DNA from: Prevotellaceae bacterium
GTDB taxonomy: Bacteria > Bacteroidota > Bacteroidia > Bacteroidales > Bacteroidaceae
Assembly (NCBI GenBank): GCA_030536165.1
Contig: JAUNQM010000176.1
Location: 1-5,444, forward strand
DNA: 5,444 nucleotides
Direction of reading: 5' to 3'
Position 1 is the first letter of the stretch; each line of letters opens with the position of its first letter. Both the position numbers and the translations under genes were made by a program. The notes beneath the pieces were generated by a model that was not told the origin of the DNA, made no database searches, and worked only from the letters and a program-made list of their open reading frames with translations. Positions 1 to 5,297 of the stretch are shown one piece after another.

Positions 1-129
1 TTAAGACGCTATAGAGGTATCGTTCGCACTGCTTTCTTTAGATGCCTCTGATGCCTTATGATTGCTGCATGCACATAACATGCAAGTTAAAAACAGCACC
101 TTAATTATGAGCGATACTTTCATATTCAT
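1..129 (-). CDS. Small putative lipoprotein (42 aa)
   Basis: A 42-codon reading frame starts with ATG at 129-127 and ends with TAA at 3-1. It overlaps the stop of the LicD gene as ATGA (129-126), an arrangement typical of translational coupling. The product has a short N-terminus with Lys4, a hydrophobic stretch at residues 5-18 with one internal Lys10 (VSLIIKVLFLTCML), and then L18-C19-A20-C21, which resembles a signal peptidase II lipobox with Cys21 as the lipidated residue. The remaining 21 residues are polar, rich in Ser, Ala, Lys and Glu. Cleavage would leave only a 21-residue lipopeptide, probably in the cell envelope. A second in-frame ATG at 123-121 (residue 3, MKVSL) is an equally good start and gives a 40-residue product. 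The Cys at the lipobox -2 position is not standard. No function can be assigned; the position suggests it is expressed with the polysaccharide genes. A chance frame is possible but less likely given the signal-like start and the exact coupling. Confidence 0.68.
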   Translation of the reverse strand: MNMKVSLIIKVLFLTCMLCACSNHKASEASKESSANDTSIAS

Positions 130-902
130 TTGTTTTCTTTGTTGAAAAATATTACCTCCGAATAGAGCGGCTTGAGCTTATCGACAGGTGGAAGTTGCAT
201 ATAGTCGCCATAGCAACGAGTCAGCTGTGCCTCTGGCTTATTAGGTCCGAGGAATGAAGTGTCCTCAAATTGATATTGTTTCAGTGGGAACAACTCATCA
301 GGATAGAGGCCTTTGTTCTTATAGATTGATATCTCTGAATAGATATTTTTTGCGGTTTCATCGGGCTTTTTATCTTTGATGAGTTCTAATGCTGCGAGTT
401 GTTTTTCCTGTCGTTGCCTATAGTCTTCTTCCGTGATGAGCCCATGCTTTCTGCGACGCTCAATGTATGCCAAGTGTTCTTCTGCCCTGTAGCGCTCGTA
501 GTTGCTTTCATTCATGCAGATAGTTCGGTAAAGATCTACGCTGATACCTTTATGTGCATACGAGCTGTCTTGTGGGAAGAGTTCGCACTTTGTCTCTGAA
601 TGGATGTCCTTCACGTGTGCCCAGCCATGAAAATAGAGAGGCTCAGACTCTTCGTTCTCAAGGAAGTAATCTGCTGGAAGTTCCTTTTTCAGGCATTCCA
701 CTGCTTTTGCATACGTGTCGTCAAAGAGGTAGAAGTCGAAGTCATCGTCCCAGGGTATGAAACCTTTATGACGAACAGCGCCAAGCAGCGTGCCGTATGT
801 AATGAAATAAGGAATGTCGTGGCGTTCCAGTATCTCCTTTATTGCTTTGGCTATATCTAACAGGCGCATCTGCACCTTTCTTACGTCTTCTTGTGTGTAC
901 AT
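126..902 (-). CDS. LicD family phosphotransferase
   Basis: This 258-residue protein belongs to the LicD family, whose nucleotidyltransferase-like fold transfers phospho-substituents (phosphocholine in Haemophilus and pneumococcal LicD; ribitol-phosphate in the related fukutin) onto surface glycans. The signature block is at residues 37-57: GTLLGAVRHKGF followed by IPWDDDFDF, with Asp52-Asp53-Asp54 as the probable metal-binding residues. Further family features are VDLYR at 122-126 and a C-terminal YGDYMQLPP at 231-239. The length is normal and there is no signal peptide or membrane segment, so it should act in the cytoplasm or at the inner membrane face. The start ATG at 902 has an AT-rich leader (AAAATAAAG) instead of a Shine-Dalgarno site. 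It lies 39 bp after the glycosyltransferase stop. No licA, licB or licC choline-activation genes are visible here, so phosphocholine as donor is only one option. Family assignment is firm; the substrate is unknown. Confidence 0.94.
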   Translation of the reverse strand: MYTQEDVRKVQMRLLDIAKAIKEILERHDIPYFITYGTLLGAVRHKGFIPWDDDFDFYLFDDTYAKAVECLKKELPADYFLENEESEPLYFHGWAHVKDIHSETKCELFPQDSSYAHKGISVDLYRTICMNESNYERYRAEEHLAYIERRRKHGLITEEDYRQRQEKQLAALELIKDKKPDETAKNIYSEISIYKNKGLYPDELFPLKQYQFEDTSFLGPNKPEAQLTRCYGDYMQLPPVDKLKPLYSEVIFFNKENK

Positions 903-941
903 CTTTATTTTATTTACAGAATGACTGATATTAACTTTGAT

Positions 942-1874
942 TTATTTGTGCGTTGCATAGAATCGCAGCATCTGGTAAGGGAACTTTATCTTCTGCTTCC
1001 ACGAAAGCGACGCTTTCTTCCCTACGATTCTCGTATCTAACTCTGGTATGTCTTCAATGTCGAAGTCGAATTTCGTGGCATTGTCTATCTCTTGTTCGAT
1101 GAATTTCTTATCATCAACCTTGTAGCAGTTCACGCCCGAACCATCATTGCCCCAGTTGCGCACAAGACTTTTAGCTGGGAAGATGGAATGGTAGTCGTTG
1201 AGTATCGAACGTGTCACAGCACATGTGTCGCCGTAGAGTGGTGCGTTGATGTTTATCATGCGGTAGAGCGTGTAGAGTATTCGTGGTTCTTTTCTGAATA
1301 TCTTCCACACCTTGTGCCAACTTTTCAGTATGGCTATCACTTCCTCCTTATTATATTTATAGAACTTCCGCTTCCACACGCCTGCTCCCCATGCTGAATA
1401 CTCGTACGATGAATATGCCGTGTGTGGGTACGTCTTGTCTAAGGTGACTGGTGTGTATCCACAAATTGCCTGTATTTCATCACGGTCGGAGAACATCGTC
1501 AGTCCTTTGTTCATGTAGTCGAGGAAGTTCGGCGAAAACTCGTTGTCGTCTTCTGAGACTATGTATCTGTCGTGCCCCATGCCGTAGCAGCAGTCGCGTA
1601 TGGCAATGAAGTTCCTTGCAGGTCCATAGTTCTCATCACGTTCCTGCAATATCACATTGTGAAACCTTGCCTTTACTTCGTTGAATGCCTCGCCATGAAG
1701 GTAATCCTTTAGCCGTTCCCATCCTGCGCGGTGCGATTCCTTTGCAGGGTAGTCCAGGGCAATGAACACGTCTGTCTTATCAGCATCTGTGCATCGCGAC
1801 AACGACTCCACGCAACGGCGGAAATGCACGTCGCGGCAGAGGGTGTAGATTATCACAGGGGCGTATGTTTTCAT
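942..1874 (-). CDS. GT-A-type glycosyltransferase with EDD motif
   Basis: This 310-residue protein reads as an inverting-type GT-A glycosyltransferase for polysaccharide assembly. The N-terminus (VIIYTLCRDVHFRRCVESLSRC, 7-28, then VFIALDYP, 36-43) fits the nucleotide-sugar binding Rossmann-like half. NYGPARNFIAIRDCC (82-96) precedes YIVSEDDNEFSPNFLDYM (104-121), where Glu108-Asp109-Asp110 is the likely metal and nucleotide-sugar binding DXD-equivalent. This block resembles the EDD plus SPDF region of eukaryotic N-acetylglucosaminyltransferase I (GT13). YSAWGAGVWKRKF (159-171) and WGNDGSGVNC (241-250) are further blocks that look conserved. There is no signal peptide or clear membrane helix; the basic C-terminal tail (KQKIKFPYQMLRFY) could sit on the membrane. 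It begins 65 bp after the ATP-grasp gene and ends 39 bp before LicD. Annotation pipelines may call it family 2 glycosyltransferase or GNT-I-like; donor and acceptor are not deducible. Confidence 0.88.
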   Translation of the reverse strand: MKTYAPVIIYTLCRDVHFRRCVESLSRCTDADKTDVFIALDYPAKESHRAGWERLKDYLHGEAFNEVKARFHNVILQERDENYGPARNFIAIRDCCYGMGHDRYIVSEDDNEFSPNFLDYMNKGLTMFSDRDEIQAICGYTPVTLDKTYPHTAYSSYEYSAWGAGVWKRKFYKYNKEEVIAILKSWHKVWKIFRKEPRILYTLYRMININAPLYGDTCAVTRSILNDYHSIFPAKSLVRNWGNDGSGVNCYKVDDKKFIEQEIDNATKFDFDIEDIPELDTRIVGKKASLSWKQKIKFPYQMLRFYATHK

Positions 1875-1879
1875 TTGCG

Positions 1880-1903
1880 GATTTACAGATTTACAATTTA
1901 CGG
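1880..1903. repeat. Tandem GATTTACA octamer repeat
   Basis: The 65-bp spacer between the ATP-grasp and glycosyltransferase genes holds two perfect tandem octamers, GATTTACA at 1880-1887 and 1888-1895, followed by a degenerate third unit ATTTACGG at 1896-1903. The same GATTTAC/GATTTAT word recurs in the 3221-3501 spacer. Such words look like a spacer signature of this genome rather than a defined regulatory site. On the minus strand they lie about 5-30 bases upstream of the glycosyltransferase start, so an effect on its translation is possible but unproven. Confidence 0.6.
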
Positions 1904-1939
1904 GTAGGTTTTCTAAAATATCGATGAACTCTAAATTTG

Positions 1940-3220
1940 CTAATCCATTAACACATCGATCATTTCAGGCGCAAACACAGGCATGCCAGTTGCGTCATGT
2001 ATGTCTTTTCTCTCGGCAAAGGAGTCGTCTATGAATATGGCCTTGCCTTCGCCTATGTAGTCTTTCTTCTGACTTTCACGCGGCAGGTGTATCACTTCAT
2101 CGAAGATGTCTTTTACCCTGAACTGCACCAACTCCGACTCTAAGTCGCCGTCGTGTTTCGAGAGCAAAACAACTCTCTTGCCCTTGTTCACGCATTGATA
2201 TAAGAACTGCACCAATCCCGCGTTGACATACTTCTTTTCAAGAATCAGGCAGTCATCGTAATCTACATACACGGTGTCATACTCGATGTCGGTCTTATAT
2301 CGGTTACTGAAAGCACGGTCGAGTTCCACGTTGTATGCGTTAGGAGTAACATCCACGTCGTAATCAAAAGCATCGAAGATAGACAGCAACGGCAGGTTTA
2401 CGCCCAATGCACACGACAACAGGGCCGAACCGCCGAAGCGCGATGCCACTTCAAGCAGGCAAAGTTGGCCGTTCTTGTCGCGTTTCACTTGGTAGAACCA
2501 AGCCCCACGCAACTCTATGCGTGAGTTAATCTCTTTTGCCATCTGGCTAAATTCGTCTTGATTGTCAACAAACGATGTGTTGACGCTTATGCCTGCCTTT
2601 ACGCGATTTCTCTTTCTTGCAGCGGCATATCGAAGCACGCCATGACGGTCGGTGAAGCAATCTACAGTGTATTCCTCACCTGTCAGACATTCTAATATAA
2701 GGTAGTCATCGCCGCTGTTCAGTTTCTCGTTCAGTGCATCTCTCGTGGTTATCTTTTCTGCACCGATTGAACTATGACCTACGTTTGGTTTCACAAACAC
2801 AGGGAATTCCATCTCGTCATCTTCGCTGTAAATCTTCGGAATCCTCACTGCATCTTTGAGCACGGAATAAGTCTTTGCTTTCGAGAGGCAGATGTCAGTG
2901 GTCTCACTCGACGAGGCAATAACTTTGCAGCCAAGCTCTCCTTCAATCTTCTTCAGCACTGCAAGAGCCATGTCTGTCGATGGATAGATGGCGTCGATAG
3001 CCTTCTCAACGACTATCGCTTTCATCTTCTCGGCGAAGTCTGGCGCATTGACAAAAGGAATGTCTCCGACATAATCTTTGAACACAAACCGTCCGTGGTC
3101 GTCAACCGAACTTCCTCCAATAAGGTTGAAGAAGGTTGAAAACTTCAGGCACTGGTGTATGTCAAGACCTATTTCCGAGCCACAAGGGAAAACAAGTATG
3201 TTTCTTTTCGTCATCGGCAT
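1940..3220 (-). CDS. ATP-grasp and HAD-like fusion protein
   Basis: This 426-residue protein has two domains. Residues 1-300 form an ATP-grasp ligase of the carbamoyl-phosphate-synthase-like type: a pre-ATP-grasp fold (NILVFPCGSEIG, 7-18; IDAIYPSTDMAL, 75-86), the ATP-binding strand with FVKPNVGHSSIG (142-153, Lys144), EEYTVDCF (182-189), and LLEVASRFGGS (255-265, Glu257 and Arg261). The usual E-x-N-x-R metal motif reads E-V-A-S-R, with Ala259 replacing Asn. Residues 315-426 form a HAD-like domain: motif I VYVDYDDCLI (Asp320, Asp322; Cys324 where Thr is usual), motif II LLSKH (Ser354), a Lys at 385/386 for motif III, and motif IV FIDDSF (Asp398-Asp399). ATP-grasp enzymes join a carboxylate to an amine or similar nucleophile through an acyl-phosphate; here a sugar-linked amine is a plausible acceptor. 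A phosphatase role for the HAD part is inferred. ATG at 3220 is chosen; Met3 (3214) is a possible alternative start. The leader is AT-rich without a Shine-Dalgarno site. Confidence 0.92.
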   Translation of the reverse strand: MPMTKRNILVFPCGSEIGLDIHQCLKFSTFFNLIGGSSVDDHGRFVFKDYVGDIPFVNAPDFAEKMKAIVVEKAIDAIYPSTDMALAVLKKIEGELGCKVIASSSETTDICLSKAKTYSVLKDAVRIPKIYSEDDEMEFPVFVKPNVGHSSIGAEKITTRDALNEKLNSGDDYLILECLTGEEYTVDCFTDRHGVLRYAAARKRNRVKAGISVNTSFVDNQDEFSQMAKEINSRIELRGAWFYQVKRDKNGQLCLLEVASRFGGSALLSCALGVNLPLLSIFDAFDYDVDVTPNAYNVELDRAFSNRYKTDIEYDTVYVDYDDCLILEKKYVNAGLVQFLYQCVNKGKRVVLLSKHDGDLESELVQFRVKDIFDEVIHLPRESQKKDYIGEGKAIFIDDSFAERKDIHDATGMPVFAPEMIDVLMD

Positions 3221-3388
3221 CTTATATTGATTTCATGTTTCAATGACTTTAATTCCACTTTTTATCATTCGATTTATCCTTTGATTTATAATCGATTCAA
3301 GCGAGGAACGAGCGCCTTTCTGAAAAGTCCTTTTCCATATTTGCGAGATTTATGAATGATTTATGTTAGGATTTACATCTTACGAATA

Positions 3389-3468
3389 CATCTGTGATAA
3401 ATCTTACATAAATAATTTAAGGCTATTTAATTAAGGCGGCCTTCGGCCTTGCATCAGTGATAAATCTT
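3389..3468. repeat. 17-bp direct repeat pair
   Basis: CATCTGTGATAAATCTT at 3389-3405 and CATCAGTGATAAATCTT at 3452-3468 match at 16 of 17 positions, with starts 63 bp apart. Between them lie a TTTAA-rich stretch and the GC-rich hairpin. The pair could flank a small insertion, such as a target-site duplication with the 46 bp between them as the remnant, or could be binding sites. Nothing in the sequence decides between these. Confidence 0.6.
3433..3450 (-). terminator. Weak GC-rich hairpin after the aminotransferase
   Basis: Fifty-one bases after the aminotransferase stop, the minus strand reads GGCCGAAGGCC (3448-3438), a 4-bp stem with a three-base loop. It can instead pair as AAGGC with GCCTT (3450-3446 with 3437-3433). 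The sequence after it, TTAATTAAAT, is AT-rich but has no clean T run. This could be a weak or attenuating intrinsic terminator between the aminotransferase and the downstream genes; it is short and its folds compete, so the call is tentative. Confidence 0.25.
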
Positions 3469-3501
3469 TGAGTAAATCATTGGAAAAATCTATTGTAGTT
3501 T

Positions 3502-4632
3502 CTATTTTCTTAATAGTTCTATCACTCTTTCCACGTCATCGTCGGTTAGGGCGTGGTGAATTGGGAGGCAGATTACCGTGTCGGCCATGCGGGTTGCATT
3601 CGGCAGATTTGCTGGAGTTGCCGACGGCAAACTGCGATATGTTGAGAATGTGCTTATCAGCGGATAGAAATAGCGACGGCCGAGAACACCATTGTCCTTC
3701 ATCTTGAAGTAGAGTTCATCGCGCGTCATGCCGTATGTCTTTTCATCAACGAAGATAGGAAAATAACTAAAGTTCAATTGCTCATTTTCTTCGGTTTCAC
3801 CGCTAAATTCCTTGTTTATGTAGTCGAATGTTGTTAAACCTTCGATGTCTTTGAGTGCTTCGACGTAACGCGCTGCCACAGACTTGCGATGTGCTATGGC
3901 TGCATCCACCTTTCTGAGGTTTAGTATTCCGTAGGCTGAACGCATCTCGTCCATCTTTGAGTTGATGCCTGGAGCCACCACAGAGGTCTCGCCGGCAAAG
4001 CCGAAGTTCTTCAGATAGTCGATGCGTTGCTTCATCTCTGCATCGTGCATCACCATCGCGCCGCCTTCAATCGTGTTATACACTTTTGTTGCATGGAACG
4101 AGAGTGTGGATAAATCGCCAAATCTCATGATGGAATCGGCATTTTTTCTCACTCCGAATGCGTGCGCAGCATCATAAATCACCTTGAGATTATACTTTTT
4201 CGCAATGACATCTATGCGCTCTACGTCGCACGGTTTGCCATAGACGTGAACTGGCATAATGGCTGTAGTGCGTGCAGTTATGGCGCTTTCTATCTTCTCT
4301 GGGTCAATATTTCCGGTTGCGGGGTCAATGTCAACAAACACCGGCGTGGCACCGTTCCACCAGATAGAATGCGTTGTGGCTACGAATGAATAAGGTGTAG
4401 TGATTACTTCGCCCGTGATTCTGAGTGCTTGCAGAGCCGTGATGAGCGGTAGGGTGCCGTTGGTGAAAAGGCTAACGAACGGCACACCGAGGTATTCGGC
4501 AAGTTCTTTCTCAAGCTGGCGGTGGAAAGAGCCGTTGTTGGTTATCCATTTTTTGTCCCAAATCTGTTGCAAAAGCTCGGTGAAATCGGTCAAATCTGGC
4601 AACAGAGGCGAAGTTACAGTTATATTCTCCAT
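3502..4632 (-). CDS. DegT/DnrJ/EryC1 sugar aminotransferase
   Basis: This 376-residue enzyme is a full-length DegT/DnrJ/EryC1-family (fold type I) PLP-dependent aminotransferase. These enzymes aminate keto groups of nucleotide-linked sugars, often dTDP- or UDP-4-keto-6-deoxyhexoses, using glutamate as amino donor. Visible family features are TNNGSFHRQLE (31-41), LFTNGTLPL (55-63, phosphate binding), TTPYSFVATTH (78-88), VFVDIDP (98-104), MPVHVYG (126-132), YDAAHAFG (153-160, Asp154 facing the pyridine nitrogen), SFHATKVYNTIEGG (178-191, Lys183 the PLP Schiff-base lysine), and RRYFYPL (319-325) with CLPIHH (355-360). All expected catalytic residues are present. The frame is open for another 42 codons upstream but contains no ATG, GTG or TTG there, and a GGAAAGGA site sits seven bases before the ATG, so the start at 4632 is secure. 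The sequence resembles the VioA-like group producing 4-amino-4,6-dideoxy sugars, but the exact sugar is inference. Confidence 0.96.
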   Translation of the reverse strand: MENITVTSPLLPDLTDFTELLQQIWDKKWITNNGSFHRQLEKELAEYLGVPFVSLFTNGTLPLITALQALRITGEVITTPYSFVATTHSIWWNGATPVFVDIDPATGNIDPEKIESAITARTTAIMPVHVYGKPCDVERIDVIAKKYNLKVIYDAAHAFGVRKNADSIMRFGDLSTLSFHATKVYNTIEGGAMVMHDAEMKQRIDYLKNFGFAGETSVVAPGINSKMDEMRSAYGILNLRKVDAAIAHRKSVAARYVEALKDIEGLTTFDYINKEFSGETEENEQLNFSYFPIFVDEKTYGMTRDELYFKMKDNGVLGRRYFYPLISTFSTYRSLPSATPANLPNATRMADTVICLPIHHALTDDDVERVIELLRK

Positions 4633-4639
4633 AAGTAAA

Positions 4640-4647
4640 TCCTTTCC
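4640..4647 (-). promoter_or_regulatory. Shine-Dalgarno-like site of the aminotransferase
   Basis: The minus strand reads GGAAAGGA seven bases upstream of the ATG at 4632. This is a good Shine-Dalgarno-like purine run. The other genes here have only AT-rich leaders, so it supports the chosen start. Confidence 0.55.
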
Positions 4648-4692
4648 AGTTTTGTTTGGTCGTATGCCATTGTTTCTTATCTCACGCAGAGG

Positions 4693-4797
4693 AAATTCTG
4701 ACCAATTAGGTCTGCATTTTAATGGTGATTCAAGCCTAAAACAAGTTTTATCCTTGCCTCATCATTAGAACGCAACGTCTTCGATGTCTCAGAATTT
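4693..4797. repeat. Long imperfect palindrome upstream of the aminotransferase
   Basis: AAATTCTGA (4693-4701) is the exact reverse complement of TCAGAATTT (4789-4797), forming a 9-bp outer stem. Inside it, 4720-4742 and 4745-4767 form a 23-nt inverted repeat matching at 18 positions around a central AA, with perfect blocks TAATG, TGA, CAAG and TAAAAC; one of the mismatches is a G-T wobble on the plus strand. TGC/GCA (4713-4715 with 4772-4774) extends it. Heptamer GCAGAGG lies directly before it (4686-4692) and again two bases after it (4800-4806), like a target-site duplication. A miniature inverted-repeat insertion element is the leading reading; a structured leader for the aminotransferase mRNA is the alternative. 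Confidence 0.6.
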
Positions 4798-4820
4798 TAG
4801 CAGAGGCGCAAAGGGTCGCA

Positions 4821-4898
4821 GAGGAGCCCCCTCCATCTCCCCCAGTAGGGGAGTGCTTAGTTCCCCTCCTACGGGGAGGGGTTAGGGGTAGGCCTTCT
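4821..4898. repeat. C/G-rich palindromic repeat, copy A
   Basis: This roughly 78-bp block begins with a 22-base segment (4821-4842, GAGGAGCCCCCTCC and following) identical to 5220-5241 and remains alignable with copy B to its G-rich end (TACGG, then GGGTTAGGG). It contains hairpins CTCCCC/GGGGAG (4837-4842 with 4848-4853) and CCCCTCC/GGAGGGG (4863-4869 with 4875-4881). Blocks of this style, C-rich at one end and GTTAGGG-rich at the other, are common interspersed intergenic repeats in Bacteroidota genomes. Confidence 0.85.
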
Positions 4899-4922
4899 TT
4901 TGCGTTCTCTGTTTCTCTGCGA

Positions 4923-5037
4923 TGCAGCTCAAAAGTTATGTCAATAACTTATATCTGGGTTGAAAAATCACGACGAATGCTTGCCTGCGGCGTGATTTTA
5001 TAAAACAGATATTAAAGGCTGAAGCCTTTGAGCTGCA
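4923..5037. repeat. 115-bp palindromic element with side arms (MITE-like)
   Basis: The ends TGCAGCTCAAA (4923-4933) and TTTGAGCTGCA (5027-5037) are perfect 11-bp inverted repeats. Nested inside are ATATCTG/CAGATAT (4951-4957 with 5006-5012) and AAAATCACG/CGTGATTTT (4964-4972 with 4991-4999), which stack as one long hairpin. Two side arms lie between the outer and inner stems: AGTTAT/ATAACT (4934-4939 with 4944-4949) and AAAGGC/GCCTTT (5014-5019 with 5024-5029); the second arm competes with the outer stem for TTT at 5027-5029. CTCTGCG occurs at 4915-4921 and 5038-5044, one base from and directly next to the ends. This fits a miniature insertion element with target duplication; a structured non-coding RNA is the alternative. 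There is no coding capacity. Confidence 0.65.
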
Positions 5038-5049
5038 CTCTGCGTGAAA

Positions 5050-5072
5050 TTATACATGCTTAACTTGTATAA
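5050..5072. repeat. Short AT-rich hairpin
   Basis: TTATACA (5050-5056) and TGTATAA (5066-5072) are a perfect 7-bp inverted repeat around a nine-base loop. It has no following T run on either strand, so it is not a clear terminator. Its role is unknown. Confidence 0.4.
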
Positions 5073-5121
5073 ATCCATAATTCCTTGCAAACTTACAAAA
5101 ATATTCTGAAAAGCATTGTCT

Positions 5122-5166
5122 TTTTTGCAAAAACTTTTATCGCGAGGGTTATTTTATGCATAAAAG
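5122..5166. repeat. Palindrome TTTTTGCAAAAA and adjacent inverted repeat
   Basis: A perfect 12-bp palindrome, TTTTTGCAAAAA, is at 5122-5133. Directly after it, CTTTTAT (5134-5140) is repeated in inverted form as ATAAAAG (5160-5166). These could be operator-like sites, but no gene start or complete promoter lies next to them in this window. The AT-rich base composition makes chance plausible. Confidence 0.35.
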
Positions 5167-5219
5167 CGAGTCAATCGAGCAGAATGGATGATGTTTTATT
5201 GTTCAATCGGAGCAGTCCT

Positions 5220-5297
5220 GAGGAGCCCCCTCCATCTCCCCCCGAAGGGGAGAGCCTTGTTCACTCCCTACGGATGAGGGTTAGGGAGGGGCTTTGT
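5220..5297. repeat. C/G-rich palindromic repeat, copy B
   Basis: This is the second copy of the block at 4821-4898, in the same orientation, sharing the first 22 bases exactly and aligning to the end. Its termini AGCCCC (5224-5229) and GGGGCT (5288-5293) are inverted repeats that extend to a 9-bp stem with one bulged C. It contains the hairpin CTCCCC/GGGGAG (5236-5241 with 5247-5252). The second internal hairpin of copy A is degraded here: the sequence around TACGG no longer pairs well. Confidence 0.85.

Larger units (their letters stand above)
3221..3501. other. Repeat-bearing spacer inside the cluster
   Basis: This 281-bp spacer between the aminotransferase stop and the ATP-grasp start has no supported gene. 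It is AT-rich and carries many GATTTAT/GATTTAC words: 3271-3277, 3283-3289, 3347-3353, 3358-3364 and 3370-3376, with the complementary form GATAAATC at 3396-3403 and 3459-3466. It also contains a 17-bp direct repeat and a small GC-rich hairpin, listed separately. No convincing Bacteroidota promoter (TTTG at -33 with TAnnTTTG at -7) was found reading toward the ATP-grasp gene. Its length and the hairpin suggest that the aminotransferase may be partly uncoupled from the downstream genes. Confidence 0.6.

Noticed and set aside
2774..3139. 121-codon plus-strand open frame
   Set aside because: It lies wholly antisense to the ATP-grasp domain coding sequence and has no family features; it is a shadow frame.
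4633..4758. 42-codon in-frame extension upstream of the aminotransferase, reading like a protein segment
   Set aside because: It contains no ATG, GTG or TTG, and most of it lies in the long palindrome 4693-4797. The good purine-rich site before 4632 fits the downstream ATG, so neither an earlier start nor a gene remnant is needed.
4400..4768. 122-codon plus-strand open frame
   Set aside because: It is antisense to the 5' end of the aminotransferase, whose family motifs are unambiguous, and shows no motif of its own.
4923..5037. tRNA or tRNA-like gene suggested by the cloverleaf-like fold
   Set aside because: The length is wrong, and there is no anticodon-arm arrangement, no T-loop GTTCGANTC sequence and no CCA end. 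The perfect terminal inverted repeats fit an insertion element better.
5088..5095. Bacteroidota -7-like box TAAGTTTG on the minus strand
   Set aside because: No TTTG element occurs 19-21 bases upstream (the nearest, at 5131-5128, is 32 bases away), and the aminotransferase start is about 450 bp downstream across several repeats.
4821..5297. CRISPR array suggested by repeated blocks
   Set aside because: There are only two copies, imperfectly matched, with a spacing of 399 bp and no regular spacers or nearby cas genes.
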